From an uncultured Bacteroidia bacterium (GTDB taxonomy: Bacteria > Bacteroidota > Bacteroidia > Bacteroidales > UBA932), in assembly GCA_902782225.1 (NCBI GenBank), contig CACZMF010000007.1:35332-99331 (forward strand): a stretch of 64,000 bases of DNA, given 5' to 3'. Numbering within the stretch: position 1 is the first letter of the stretch; each line of letters starts with the position of its first letter. Below are positions 16,061-25,803 of this stretch, in pieces. Position numbers and translations under genes: made by a program. The notes beneath the pieces are model-generated. The model saw only the letters and a list, made by a program, of their open reading frames with translations, made no database searches and was not told the DNA's origin.

Positions 16061-17887
16061 ATGAAGAAATCAATCATACTCCCGGCACTTCTTTCCCTGC
16101 TTGCCGTTTCCTGCACTGATTTCCTGACCAAGGTCAGCCCCAATGCAATTGAGAGTGAATACTTCTTCACCGACGAATCTTCGCTCCAGATCTACACCAA
16201 CGGTCTCATCCGTTCATACGCAACGGAAATCAAGGATCTCCTGGATGCGGACAAATATGTGGACGCACAGGCGTGGGACGGGGAATACCTGTTCTTCACC
16301 GGCCGCTACGGCGTCTCCGACAACAGTTCCTGGAGCTGGACATCTCTGCGGTCCATAAACTATTTCATAGAGAATATGGGCGCTGCGGAGACGAGTCCGA
16401 CCATTATGGCCCACTATGAAGGCGTGGGCCGGTTCTTCAGGGCAATGTTCTACATAGCCAAACTCCAGCGCTATGGAGCCGTCCCGTGGTACGACCACGT
16501 CCTGGACCCCACCGATGAAGCGGAGCTCTACAGGACAAGGGACGACAGGTCCGTGGTTGCCGCCAAGATACTGGAAGACCTGGACTATGCCTGCAAGAAC
16601 TGCCTTGGCGACGACAAGTACAGGGTCCGCAGCACCAACATCAACAAGTATGTAGCCCTTGGCATCAAGGCTCGCTTCTGCCTCTACGAAGGCACCTACC
16701 GCAAATACCACGAGACCGACCCGTCCAAAGGCACCCCCTGGACCGCCGCCGAAAAGGAGGAAGGCAATATGTACCTGCGGGAATGCATTAAGGCCTGCCA
16801 AGAGATAATGGACTCCAAGCTCTACTCCCTCACCGACAATGCGGCAAAACGGCAGACCCAGTACAGGGATATGTTCACAAACGCGGATGCCTGCGCATAC
16901 TACACCAATGAGTTCATCTGGGCGAGGGACTATGACGAAGCGTTGAGAGTCAACAACAAGGAATACTCCATCAATGACTACCTCAACAACACCGGCCACT
17001 ACATTTGGGCCCTCAACAGGGACTTTATGCTGACCTACCTCTGCCTTGACGGCACCCCCTTCACAGACAGATATTCAGGCAAGGACTACTATTCCGCCAC
17101 CCTGGCCGATGAGATAAAGGACCGCGACTACCGTTTCGCCCAGACAGTCCGCACCCCCGGATTCAAGCGCGACAACGGCACCAAGGCATACCCGCCCAAC
17201 CTTGCGTGCGCCAAGACCGGCTACCAGCCCGTGAAATGGCTCACCGACGCCATCAAGGACGAGATTTCCGACGGTACCTACTCCGACGTCCCCCTCATAC
17301 GCTATGCGGAGATCCTCCTAAGTTACGCAGAAGCGAAGGCCGAACTCGGCGAATGCACCCAGGAGGTCTGGGACAAGTCGGTCAAGCTCGTCCGCGAAAG
17401 GGCCGGAGTCAAAAGCATATATCCGACCACGGCCGACCCGTACCTCGTGGAATACTTCCTCAAGACAGTCACGGACCCCGTGATCCTCGAAATACGCCGG
17501 GAGCGCGGGACCGAGTTCGTTATGGAAGGCCTCAGGATGCAGGACGTGATGCGCTGGCATATCGGCGAGCGCCTGATAATGCCCAAGACCGGCATCTGGA
17601 TTCCCGGAATCGAGCAGAACCTCGACCTTGACGGAGACGGCCAGCCGGACAATTACGTGTCGGCTAAAGTGGTTGAGAAATCAGGCATCAACGTGCTTGC
17701 TATCAACCACAACGGCTCTTCCCTCTCCTCCGCAGGCCACTACCTTTCCGAAGGCGACCACGGCTACATCATTGCCTATTCCGCTTTCTGCAGCGGCTAC
17801 ACCTGGTCGGAGAAAAAGTATCTCTACCCCATCCCCTCCGCCGACGTCACGCTCAACGAGGGACTTGGACAGAATTATGGTTGGTAA
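16061..17887 (+). CDS. SusD/RagB-family nutrient-binding lipoprotein
   Basis: Surface lipoprotein of 608 aa that caps the SusC barrel and binds substrate. It has a signal peptide with lipobox (LLAVSC, Cys18), then the SusD start TDFLTKVSPNAIESEYFFTDESS, the helical repeat segment FRAMFYIAKLQRYGAVPWYD (about 130-150), and the late SusD/RagB motif LIRYAEILLSYAEAKAELG and ILEIRRERGTEFVMEGLRMQDVMRW. It lies 4 nt after susC, which is the standard arrangement. A region rich in Asp/Asn (NLDLDGDGQPDNY) near residue 530 may bind calcium. Confidence 0.95.
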   Translation: MKKSIILPALLSLLAVSCTDFLTKVSPNAIESEYFFTDESSLQIYTNGLIRSYATEIKDLLDADKYVDAQAWDGEYLFFTGRYGVSDNSSWSWTSLRSINYFIENMGAAETSPTIMAHYEGVGRFFRAMFYIAKLQRYGAVPWYDHVLDPTDEAELYRTRDDRSVVAAKILEDLDYACKNCLGDDKYRVRSTNINKYVALGIKARFCLYEGTYRKYHETDPSKGTPWTAAEKEEGNMYLRECIKACQEIMDSKLYSLTDNAAKRQTQYRDMFTNADACAYYTNEFIWARDYDEALRVNNKEYSINDYLNNTGHYIWALNRDFMLTYLCLDGTPFTDRYSGKDYYSATLADEIKDRDYRFAQTVRTPGFKRDNGTKAYPPNLACAKTGYQPVKWLTDAIKDEISDGTYSDVPLIRYAEILLSYAEAKAELGECTQEVWDKSVKLVRERAGVKSIYPTTADPYLVEYFLKTVTDPVILEIRRERGTEFVMEGLRMQDVMRWHIGERLIMPKTGIWIPGIEQNLDLDGDGQPDNYVSAKVVEKSGINVLAINHNGSSLSSAGHYLSEGDHGYIIAYSAFCSGYTWSEKKYLYPIPSADVTLNEGLGQNYGW

Positions 17888-17902
17888 AAAACACACCCGA
17901 AT

Positions 17903-19660
17903 ATGAAAAAGACTTTTTCAATAATCTGCCTGGGCCTCCTGTTCCTCACAGAATGCCAAAAAGAAGTTGATGTGTTTCAAAGGGAATACGACGCCATATC
18001 CTGCGACTGCTTCGAGCAGAACATTTCCCAGTATCTCCTCTGCTCCGGAGAATGGACTTCGGAGTGCGACCTGGACTGGCTGCGCCTCAATCCCGACAGC
18101 GGTTCGGGCAACGGCTCCGAATACCAGGTATATTACATCCAGGTGTCCGGCAATATGGGCGAAGCCAGGGAGGGGACGTTCTACCTGGTCCACGGCGGGC
18201 AGCGTTATCCCGTAGTGGTCCGGCAGGACAAGACCAATTTCGAATTCGGCGAACTGTATATGTCCGGCCTGCTGAAGCAGAACCAGCCCAGCAACGCCTT
18301 CCTCGCCATACCCTACAAGAATGCCACAGGTGCCGAAACTATATCTATCGCCTGTTCGATGAGCGGCGCCACGGATGGCCTGTCGGTCTCCGGAGGCAAT
18401 TTCACCCTGACTGCGGGCAATAATTCCATAGTCATTCCCATTGACGGCACCCCGTCCGGAGCTGGCGAAATCACCTTCAACGTGAATATCAACGGGAAGC
18501 CCCTCAACCCCATAGTGACCACAATCAAGGAGTTCACCAACAAGAAGATAAACGTCTTCCTGAACGGCGAGGACTGCGGCAGTTGCACTGAGAGCCAGCC
18601 CGGCGTGTGGGAACTTACCATCGACGCACCCGCCGTGGGAGAAATCACCATCAAGAACGAAGAGCAGGAACTGGGCTTCACTTCCTATTCCGGAGCCGGC
18701 GGCCTCGGCACCTGCAAGAATATGAATTCAGCACTGCCCTTCTATAATTTCACGCCCCAGCACACCCGCTTCTATAAGGTGGACAAGGCCATTGGCGCTC
18801 TCCAGCCCATTTCTGAAGGCGGCAACAAGCTATGGCTGAATTTGGACGCCCCCGGCAAGGTGAAAGTGGCCTACGATGAGACCTACAAGCAGTACGGCTC
18901 CTACTATCTGGAACTTGTCAAGGATGACGACCCGACTCTCATCTTTGACGAGCAGTTCGACCTCTTCACTTACGGCGGCGACGCTATCAACTACCTTCTG
19001 GGCACCATCTACAACGGCACCGCCGAATCTTTTGACGGACTTGAACCGGGTACCAACAACAGCGGAAAATGGTCCTCTTCCGGAAGCATCGGGCAGATGT
19101 GGGACTATCCCACGCTCAAGGTGAATATCAGGGCGTGCGACGACTATATCAAGAACCGCGGCGTCCAGGACTGGGAATTCGTCTATGTCGACGAGCGTCC
19201 CGGAGCCATCCAGATGAACAACACCGGCCAGCAGGACAATTATATGATAACGCCCAAATTCTCAAAGATTTCCGGCACGCAGAACATAGTCCTGACCCTG
19301 GATATCGCCAGGTACTCCTCAACCTCGAAGGCAGACATCCCCGTGACCATACTCGGGGCCGGAAGTTTCACCGGCGGCAAAGCCAGTCAGACCGAAGGCC
19401 AGGACGCCAACGGCGTGAAGGTGGAAGCAAAGAGCGGCGACCTGGGCAGTCTGAGCGGAACGAAGTACAACATCGGGACCGATTACCTGATGACCGCTGG
19501 TTCCTCCTACAACGCAAGTATATACAAACCCACTTCAAGGTTCGAATTCTACATTTCCGGAGCGACCTCCGAGACCCAGATCAAGATTGCTGCGTCTTCA
19601 GCATCCGGAGGGAATGCACCCCGGTGCTTCATATATGGAATAAAAGCCACACTGCAATGA
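17903..19660 (+). CDS. Surface lipoprotein with BACON-like domain (585 aa)
   Basis: Third gene of the SusC/SusD operon. Signal peptide and lipobox LLFLTEC (Cys18). Residues about 30-110 resemble a BACON or related Ig-like domain: a Trp, then DWLRLNPDSGSGNGSEYQV and VRQD at the end. A second Ig-like stretch follows, and the C-terminal half (from about 320) contains a beta-sandwich-like region with Trp and Gly (GKWSSSGSIGQMWDYP). No catalytic motif is visible. By position it is the likely surface substrate-binding protein (SGBP-like) of this locus; that is inference. The stop overlaps the next start as ATGA. Confidence 0.8.
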   Translation: MKKTFSIICLGLLFLTECQKEVDVFQREYDAISCDCFEQNISQYLLCSGEWTSECDLDWLRLNPDSGSGNGSEYQVYYIQVSGNMGEAREGTFYLVHGGQRYPVVVRQDKTNFEFGELYMSGLLKQNQPSNAFLAIPYKNATGAETISIACSMSGATDGLSVSGGNFTLTAGNNSIVIPIDGTPSGAGEITFNVNINGKPLNPIVTTIKEFTNKKINVFLNGEDCGSCTESQPGVWELTIDAPAVGEITIKNEEQELGFTSYSGAGGLGTCKNMNSALPFYNFTPQHTRFYKVDKAIGALQPISEGGNKLWLNLDAPGKVKVAYDETYKQYGSYYLELVKDDDPTLIFDEQFDLFTYGGDAINYLLGTIYNGTAESFDGLEPGTNNSGKWSSSGSIGQMWDYPTLKVNIRACDDYIKNRGVQDWEFVYVDERPGAIQMNNTGQQDNYMITPKFSKISGTQNIVLTLDIARYSSTSKADIPVTILGAGSFTGGKASQTEGQDANGVKVEAKSGDLGSLSGTKYNIGTDYLMTAGSSYNASIYKPTSRFEFYISGATSETQIKIAASSASGGNAPRCFIYGIKATLQ

Positions 19661-20895
19661 AAAACAAACTGATTATATTCACCTTGCTGGCCGCCGTCGC
19701 CTGCGAGCCCCAAATCGACCCTGACAACGGAGGCAAGAACAACAACAATCCGACCGACACCCGAGGCGCTTTCGAGGTGGAGGTCGGGAAGCCGCTTCCG
19801 CACTGGCAGGAAGGCGTGCTGGATATCCACGCCATCAATACCGGAAGCGGTGAATGCACCTTCTTCATCCTGCCCGACGGCACCACGATGCTCGTGGACG
19901 CAGGCGACCTGTATATGAACAAGAAGTCCAACAGGGTGCCGGTACGTCCCACTTCGGAGTCCATCCCCTACAAGACCTACGGTTCTTATATCAAGTACTT
20001 TATTCCGAGCGGGCACCCGAAGATCGACTACTTCGTGCTGACCCATTTCCACATTGACCATATGGCCTACCTGGGCACCGGGCGCATAAACAACACCGCG
20101 GGAAGCTACTGCTATGCCGGCCCTATGGGGCTCTATCAGGACATACAGTTCGCCAAGTCGATCGACAGGCTTTACCCCGACTATGCGACGAACAGCGAAG
20201 ACGACGACGCCAACGCCTCGCCTGATTCCAGGAGTATGTTTGCAAACTTCCTGGACTATCAGGCAAGGACCTCGGGCCTCACGGCCGAGCGGTTCAAGAT
20301 CGGCACCGACCAGCAGCTCGCAATGAAATACAACGCCGCCAAGTACCCTTCCTGCAAGGTCTTTGGTTATGCCGTCAACGGAAAGGTCTGGGACGGGGCA
20401 AAGGAATATGACACCCACGCCCGCTACGAAAACGGCCTGTCCTGCGCCTTCCTACTGAGTTACGGCAAGTTCGACTATTTCACCAGCGGCGACCTGAACG
20501 AGAAGAGCACCTGCACTGCAATCGCCAAATCCATAGGGAAGAACATCGAAGCCATGAAGGCCCACCACCATATGTCCAACGAAGCCACCTACGACGTGGA
20601 GGCAGAGGCCTACAAGCCCAAGGTCGTGGTCACGCAGAGTTTCTATGCCCTGACGACACAGCCACAGCAAAGCATCATTCAGAAATATTCAGGAACTCAA
20701 GACCTGTATTTCACCAACATAGACCAGAGCATCATCACGGCCCGCTCCGACATCTACGGCGCCTGCAAGGGCCTCAACGGCCACGTCGTCATCCGTGTTG
20801 CGGAAAACGGCGACAAGTTCTGGGTCTATATGCTTGACGACACTGACAAGAAATATAAAGTAAAATCCATCAACGGTCCTTATACCTGCGAATAA
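19657..20895 (+). CDS. MBL-fold metallohydrolase lipoprotein (copy 1)
   Basis: A 412-aa protein with an N-terminal signal peptide and lipobox (LLAAVAC, Cys16) and a Thr/Asn-rich linker. The domain starts at LPHWQEGVLDIHAINTG and carries GECTFFILPDGTTMLVDAGD, the zinc motif THFHIDH, then SGDLNEK and KAHHHMSNE, which give the further metal ligands of the metallo-beta-lactamase fold. It resembles the ComEC/phosphorylcholine-esterase branch rather than beta-lactamases. ATG at 19657 overlaps the previous stop; the frame upstream of it is part of another gene. Copies 2 and 3 share the core and the end motif (LDDTDxxYKVKSI.GPY). Substrate unknown; a phosphodiester is a fair guess. Confidence 0.88.
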   Translation: MKNKLIIFTLLAAVACEPQIDPDNGGKNNNNPTDTRGAFEVEVGKPLPHWQEGVLDIHAINTGSGECTFFILPDGTTMLVDAGDLYMNKKSNRVPVRPTSESIPYKTYGSYIKYFIPSGHPKIDYFVLTHFHIDHMAYLGTGRINNTAGSYCYAGPMGLYQDIQFAKSIDRLYPDYATNSEDDDANASPDSRSMFANFLDYQARTSGLTAERFKIGTDQQLAMKYNAAKYPSCKVFGYAVNGKVWDGAKEYDTHARYENGLSCAFLLSYGKFDYFTSGDLNEKSTCTAIAKSIGKNIEAMKAHHHMSNEATYDVEAEAYKPKVVVTQSFYALTTQPQQSIIQKYSGTQDLYFTNIDQSIITARSDIYGACKGLNGHVVIRVAENGDKFWVYMLDDTDKKYKVKSINGPYTCE

Positions 20896-22053
20896 ATGTC
20901 CTTAGTTTTACCATTTGTCCTGACGCTCCTGTCGGTCCTGCAGCCTTCGCCCACATCAGTCGGGGCGACCCTGCCGGACTGGCAGGAAGGCATGCTGGAC
21001 ATCCACGCCATAAACACGGGACGCGGAGAATGCACGTTCTTCATTTTCCCGGACGGAACCACGCTCCTCGTGGACGCCGGCGACTTACATGGCTACAATC
21101 CTTCGAAATATGCCATGGTGCCGGCCCGGCCGTCCGGAGATGAGGAACCGTGGAAGGTTTATGCGGACTATATCCTGCACTTCCTTCCTGATGGGCACAA
21201 GAGCCTGGACTATTTCCTTCTCACACATTTCCATATCGACCATTCCGCCTATATCGGAGAGGGGCGGACAATCCATCCCGAAGGGGGCTATGCCCTTGCC
21301 GGGCCCATGGGCCTATACTCGATTGTGCCGTTTGATGTGTTGATAGACCGTGCATCTCCCGAGTATCCGGAGTATAAAGAGAACGCGTCCACCGACCATT
21401 ATCTCAGATTCGCCAAATACAATGCGGAGCACAACGGGCTTCGCGTCGAGCGTTTTCTCGTGGGCTCCGACCGCCAGATCGTTCCAAGATACAGTCCTGA
21501 AGCATACCCCTGCTTCAAGGTATTCGGTTACGCGGCCAGCGGTATGGTGTGGAACGGGCGTGAAATAGTGGACACCAAGGCCCGCTACGAAAACGGGATG
21601 TCCTGCGCATTCCTTTTGAGTTACGGCAAATTCGATTATTTCACCAGCGGCGACATGAACCAGAAGAACACCTGCCATGTGACAGCCCGGTCGATTGGAA
21701 GGAAGATCGAAGCCATGAAGGCTCATCACCATATGTCTAATGAAGGGACCTACGCCATCGAGGCTGAAGATTATCATCCGCAGGTGGTCGTGACGCAAAG
21801 CTTCTATGAGCGGGATATACAGCCCCACCAGGATATCATTAAAAAATACTCCGAAAGCCAGGACATGTTCTTCACCAACCTCCCGATGACTTTTGCGGAG
21901 GCGGCTCCGGAAATCTACAAAGACTGCAAATGCACCGGCGGCCACATAGTCATACGCGTCTCTCCTGAGGGTGAATTCTACGTCTATGTGCTTGACGACA
22001 CCGACAAAGATTATAAAGTGAAATCAATCTACGGACCATATAAAAGCGAATAG
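20896..22053 (+). CDS. MBL-fold metallohydrolase (copy 2), exported
   Basis: A 385-aa relative of the preceding gene, starting directly after its stop (no gap). It begins MSLVLPFVLTLLSVL, a signal-like hydrophobic segment without a clear lipobox, so it may be periplasmic or secreted rather than lipid-anchored. The MBL core is complete: LPDWQEGMLDIHAINTG, DGTTLLVDAGD, LTHFHIDHSAYIG, TSGDMNQ and KAHHHMSNEG. It is more compact than copy 1. The tandem position and close match indicate duplication, and the kept metal ligands suggest both are active. Different localisation may divide the work between surface and periplasm (inference). Confidence 0.87.
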   Translation: MSLVLPFVLTLLSVLQPSPTSVGATLPDWQEGMLDIHAINTGRGECTFFIFPDGTTLLVDAGDLHGYNPSKYAMVPARPSGDEEPWKVYADYILHFLPDGHKSLDYFLLTHFHIDHSAYIGEGRTIHPEGGYALAGPMGLYSIVPFDVLIDRASPEYPEYKENASTDHYLRFAKYNAEHNGLRVERFLVGSDRQIVPRYSPEAYPCFKVFGYAASGMVWNGREIVDTKARYENGMSCAFLLSYGKFDYFTSGDMNQKNTCHVTARSIGRKIEAMKAHHHMSNEGTYAIEAEDYHPQVVVTQSFYERDIQPHQDIIKKYSESQDMFFTNLPMTFAEAAPEIYKDCKCTGGHIVIRVSPEGEFYVYVLDDTDKDYKVKSIYGPYKSE

Positions 22054-22055
22054 CA

Positions 22056-23234
22056 ATGAAACGTCTCTATCTGATTATCCTGGCCGCTTTCCTGGCCGTT
22101 CTCTCCGCTTGCGGGCCGAGCGGCGAAGTGGTGGTGGACAAGAACCTTCCCGCCGGCAACATAGTGTTCGAGCGGATGGTCGGCGACACAGTCTATGTGC
22201 ATCAGGAGCTCAGGGGCTCCAAGAAGGCCTGGTTCTACTGGGCATTCCGCGTGACCGGAGCACAGGGGAAGAAACTCACTTTCGTGTTCACGAAGAGTTT
22301 CGCCATCTGCGAGCGCGGCCCTGTCGTTTCCCTGGACAAGGGCAAGAGCTATGATTATCTTGCCGAAGAAGGAGCCACCAAGTTCCAGTTCACCTATGCC
22401 TTCCCTAAGGACGCAAAGGAGGTCTGGTTCTACGAATGCCATCCCTACACTCCTGAAATGTGGTATTCATTCATCAATGCTCCCCACAAAGGACAATATG
22501 AGACCGGAGTCCTGTGCAAGAGTCCCAAGGGCAGGGACGTTCCTTTCTTCAGGATCATGCCGAAGAAATCTGCCCCGAAACTCTCCGTGGTGGTCAGCTG
22601 CCGCCACCACTGCTCGGAAGCCCCTGCCGGATACGTAGTCGAAGGCATCACCGCCGCTTTCCTGGAAGACAGTGAACTTGGCCAGTGGCTCAGGGACAAC
22701 ATAGAACTGCACGTCGTTCCCTTCGTGGATATGGACGGCGCCGTGGAGGGCGACCAGGGCAAATGGAGGCTCCCGCACGACCACAACAGGGATTACACCG
22801 AATTCCGCTATCCCGAAACAGCCGCCCTGGCCAGCCTCATGGCCGAGATCCAGCCGGACATTTACCTGGACTGCCACAATCCCAAGCTTTATAAGTACAA
22901 CGACAATTACATATATACTCCGTACCGTGAGAACCCGAATCCCAAGGAGTTCGTATTCTCCAGCCTGCTTGAAAAATATCAGGAAGGCGGACTTAACTAC
23001 CGGACGTCTGACAACCTGCCGTTCGGGACGAGCTGGAATTCCTCCAGCAACTACCAGGACGGTCTGAACGCAACACAATGGGTATATGCCAACATCCAGG
23101 ACATTAAAGTCGCCCGCACTATTGAATTCCCGTTTGCCTATTCCAACGGCGCGCTTGTCTATCCCGGCAAGTTACGCCAGTTCGGCCACGGAATAGCCAG
23201 GACCCTGAAAGCTTTCGCCCAAGGAGAAGAATAA
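22056..23234 (+). CDS. M14-type zinc carboxypeptidase-like lipoprotein
   Basis: A 392-aa lipoprotein (lipobox VLSAC, Cys19). Visible M14-family features: first zinc ligands in SCRHHCSEAP (H..E), the NR substrate-clamp-like HDHNRDYTEF, the third zinc His in IYLDCHNP, and the late Glu candidate in ARTIEFPFAYSNG. An N-terminal beta-sandwich (residues about 25-150) precedes the catalytic domain, as in cytosolic-carboxypeptidase-like proteins. It would trim C-terminal residues or cleave an amide in a cell-wall-type peptide. It starts 2 nt after MBL copy 2 and closes the enzyme part of the operon; the micropeptide/GLUG pairs follow. Confidence 0.85.
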   Translation: MKRLYLIILAAFLAVLSACGPSGEVVVDKNLPAGNIVFERMVGDTVYVHQELRGSKKAWFYWAFRVTGAQGKKLTFVFTKSFAICERGPVVSLDKGKSYDYLAEEGATKFQFTYAFPKDAKEVWFYECHPYTPEMWYSFINAPHKGQYETGVLCKSPKGRDVPFFRIMPKKSAPKLSVVVSCRHHCSEAPAGYVVEGITAAFLEDSELGQWLRDNIELHVVPFVDMDGAVEGDQGKWRLPHDHNRDYTEFRYPETAALASLMAEIQPDIYLDCHNPKLYKYNDNYIYTPYRENPNPKEFVFSSLLEKYQEGGLNYRTSDNLPFGTSWNSSSNYQDGLNATQWVYANIQDIKVARTIEFPFAYSNGALVYPGKLRQFGHGIARTLKAFAQGEE

Positions 23235-23252
23235 CAATTAAAACATATCATT

Positions 23253-23384
23253 ATGATAAAACAGTTAATAGCTTATTTGCCCCCACGCTGCGGACAGGCA
23301 AAGTGGGAGGAAGAGCAGATTCTTTGCTCTTCTGATATGGTTGAGGCGGAGGATTTCAACAGTTTAACGGAATATGAATGGTAG
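23253..23384 (+). CDS. Micropeptide 1 (43 aa) upstream of GLUG lipoprotein
   Basis: Hand-translated open frame from ATG 23253 to TAG 23382-23384. It begins MIKQLIAYLPPRC, has a central EEEQILCSSDM and an acidic/aromatic tail SLTEYEW. No signal peptide. The stop lies 4 nt before the ATG of the GLUG lipoprotein gene. Three further frames of 40-45 codons lie in the same position before other GLUG lipoproteins of this window (25804, 60499, 63692). All have a short hydrophobic stretch ending in Ser near residue 25-30 and an acidic C-terminus. I recall similar unnamed small proteins in other Bacteroidales. Function unknown. Confidence 0.6.
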   Translation: MIKQLIAYLPPRCGQAKWEEEQILCSSDMVEAEDFNSLTEYEW

Positions 23385-23388
23385 CCTT

Positions 23389-25791
23389 ATGAAAAGATCA
23401 GCATTATTTATCGCTGCAGCTGTGACTTTGATACTGACTGCGGCCTGCGCAAAAGAAGCCGTTCTCGAACCCGTTCCTTCCCGGGATGGTATGAAGGCCA
23501 TTGAATTCACGGTCCAGCTGGAAGATGCAGGCACTAAAGCCTGGCTCGACGGCCTCAGCGTCCGATGGAGCAATGGAGAAAAGGTTGCCGTCTTCGACGG
23601 GATCAAGTCCGAGCCCAATGAATTCACCGTCTGGAACGCCAGCGGCAATACCGCTACAATAAGCGGAACCGTGTCTGACGGCGCGACTGATTTTTGCGCC
23701 GTGTATCCTTTCAGCGCAGCAAAGAGCCGCACAGAGACCGGCGTAAACATAAGCCTGAGCCAGTACCAGGAGGTTCCTGCCGGCAGGAATGTGGCTCCGG
23801 ACGCACTCATTTCCGTTGCCAAGTCATCAGGAACTTCATTTTTGTTCAGGAATGTCGTTTCACTTGTGGCATTCGACATCAACTCGGACAACGTCCGTAG
23901 CGTCACCTTCTATGGAAATGGTGAAGAGCTGATCACCGGAGCGGCTTCCGTGGACTTGGGCGGCAGCGACCCTGCCTCGACGGCAACCGGGTCCTCCTAT
24001 GTATCCGTGTCCCCTGAGAGCGGCAGCACTTTCAGCCAGGGCAGGTATTATGCTACGGTCCTGCCTGCCGAATTAAACAGCGGCGTGACCTTCGCAGTCA
24101 CCACCGACAGCGGAAAATTCATACGCACGAGCAGCAAAAAGGCCGTGCTTCCCATCAACGGCGGCGTTTCTTTCGGCAGTATGGGCTCCGGAACGGAACT
24201 TCCTATGTCGATAGGCAGCAAGGCTGAGCTCCAGACCTGGGCTGAAAACATCACCGCCTACGTCAGGGGCGACGTCGTCAAGCTCACGGCCGACATCGAC
24301 TGGGGAGGCGACGAATGGGCTCCCCTCCCCGGACGTTGCAGCTTTGACGGCCAGGGCCACAGCATCTACAATTTCGTAATCCACACCTCCAAGCATCCCG
24401 ACATCGACCGCTTCGGCATCTTCCAGACCCTAAGCGACGACAACGCGATCGTGAACCTGAAGCTCGGATGCACCCCGTCCGGAGAATATGACGGAGTCAG
24501 CGCCATCACCATCGATTCTGCCGCAGACAGTTATTATGTCGGACCTCTTGCCGGTATTATCAAGAACAACAAAGGCAGCGACAAAGTGCTTGTATCCGAT
24601 GTCTGGTCTTATGTGCCCGTGACAATGGAATTGCCTGCAGCCGCTACTATGGGACTCCGTGCAGGCGGTATCATTGGTTGTGTCACGACCGGCGAAGCTG
24701 CCGTCATCTCCGGATGCCGGAACTACGGCGACGTGAAAAACGCCAGCGGCGTGAAAATGTCCGGAAGTATGTATCTCGGCGGCATTGTCGGGCAGCTCAC
24801 CAACGCAAACTCCACAGTTGAGAACTGCTCCAACTATGCCGAAATCAACCTTTCCTCGAAAGCCAACGGTCTGATCAGCACCTCTTTTGCCGGCGGCATC
24901 GTGGGACGTATCGGTTCCGTTGACGGCATTACCATCGACGGATGCCACAACGAAGGTAAAGTCACTGCAGGCATAAACATCAAGGTGGCACATTACATCG
25001 GCGGCATCGTCGGAATGGATCACCAGCCTACGGAAGGCAGCGCCTATAATGTCGTGATCAGCGAGTGCACCAATGCCGGAGAAGTTGGCGCCGGATCCCA
25101 GAGCAAATCCGGTTATTATGGCGGAATCATAGGCTGCACGTTGTCCAGGACGCTCATCACCGACTGCGACAATCTTGCGACCGGCATCATATTCAAAAAG
25201 AACAACCATACGGCAGAATCAGCTTATGGCGGAATCATCGGAAAGGCTTCGGGATGCGAAGGTGCCCTCGTTGCAAGTTGCACCAACGCCGCAGACATCA
25301 CTGAAAGCGGAAACGTGACCAACGGCACAGAAGTGTACCACGCCTTCGGCGGCATCGCCGGAATCGGCAATATAGACATCCTCAATTGCTCCAACTCAGG
25401 CGCCATCACGGTCTCTTACACTCTGAACACCACCCTGCACTGCGCAGGTGGCATTGCCGGCCTGCACGAAGGTTATCAAATCAACGGATGCTCCAACACC
25501 GGTGCAATCAGCACTACCCTCAACTGCCCTACCGGCGGACTTATCGGCCTTCAGCTGGACTCTTCCATAGCCACCGGAGAAGGATGCTCCGTCAACTGCG
25601 ACATCACTTCCGGCCAGGATTCCACCGGCGGTATGCTGGTGGGTGTGTACCAGGGCTCATCTTCACTCACGATAGGCAGTGCAGCACGCCCCATCAACGT
25701 GGCCGGCACCATCAACGGAGCTGCGGCAAGCCAGAGCAACCTCTGCGGCAGCGCCAGCACCAGCCAGCCCCATTTCAATGTAAATCTTTAA
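23389..25791 (+). CDS. Fimbrillin-like lipoprotein with GLUG-type repeats (copy 1)
   Basis: An 800-aa surface lipoprotein (lipobox LTAAC, Cys20). Residues about 30-270 are fimbrillin-like: TKAWLDG, then WSNGEKVAVFDG and the YPFSAAKS segment. Next comes a linker with the ELQTWAENI pattern, and from about 320 a series of GLUG-like repeats, each with a GGIVG-type turn and a C/N-rich segment (for example GGIVGRIGSVDG, ISECTNAGEVG, GGIAGLHEGYQINGC). These repeats are expected to form a beta-helix. I prefer the ATG at 23389 over the one at 23374, because the latter overlaps the micropeptide. No catalytic motif; a binding or structural role at the cell surface is inferred. Confidence 0.85.
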   Translation: MKRSALFIAAAVTLILTAACAKEAVLEPVPSRDGMKAIEFTVQLEDAGTKAWLDGLSVRWSNGEKVAVFDGIKSEPNEFTVWNASGNTATISGTVSDGATDFCAVYPFSAAKSRTETGVNISLSQYQEVPAGRNVAPDALISVAKSSGTSFLFRNVVSLVAFDINSDNVRSVTFYGNGEELITGAASVDLGGSDPASTATGSSYVSVSPESGSTFSQGRYYATVLPAELNSGVTFAVTTDSGKFIRTSSKKAVLPINGGVSFGSMGSGTELPMSIGSKAELQTWAENITAYVRGDVVKLTADIDWGGDEWAPLPGRCSFDGQGHSIYNFVIHTSKHPDIDRFGIFQTLSDDNAIVNLKLGCTPSGEYDGVSAITIDSAADSYYVGPLAGIIKNNKGSDKVLVSDVWSYVPVTMELPAAATMGLRAGGIIGCVTTGEAAVISGCRNYGDVKNASGVKMSGSMYLGGIVGQLTNANSTVENCSNYAEINLSSKANGLISTSFAGGIVGRIGSVDGITIDGCHNEGKVTAGINIKVAHYIGGIVGMDHQPTEGSAYNVVISECTNAGEVGAGSQSKSGYYGGIIGCTLSRTLITDCDNLATGIIFKKNNHTAESAYGGIIGKASGCEGALVASCTNAADITESGNVTNGTEVYHAFGGIAGIGNIDILNCSNSGAITVSYTLNTTLHCAGGIAGLHEGYQINGCSNTGAISTTLNCPTGGLIGLQLDSSIATGEGCSVNCDITSGQDSTGGMLVGVYQGSSSLTIGSAARPINVAGTINGAAASQSNLCGSASTSQPHFNVNL

Positions 25792-25803
25792 AGCAAAAAC
25801 GAT

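Noticed and set aside
19069-19656. Extension of MBL copy 1 upstream to 19069
   Set aside because: It overlaps the BACON-type lipoprotein gene in another frame; a lipoprotein signal peptide begins exactly at 19657.
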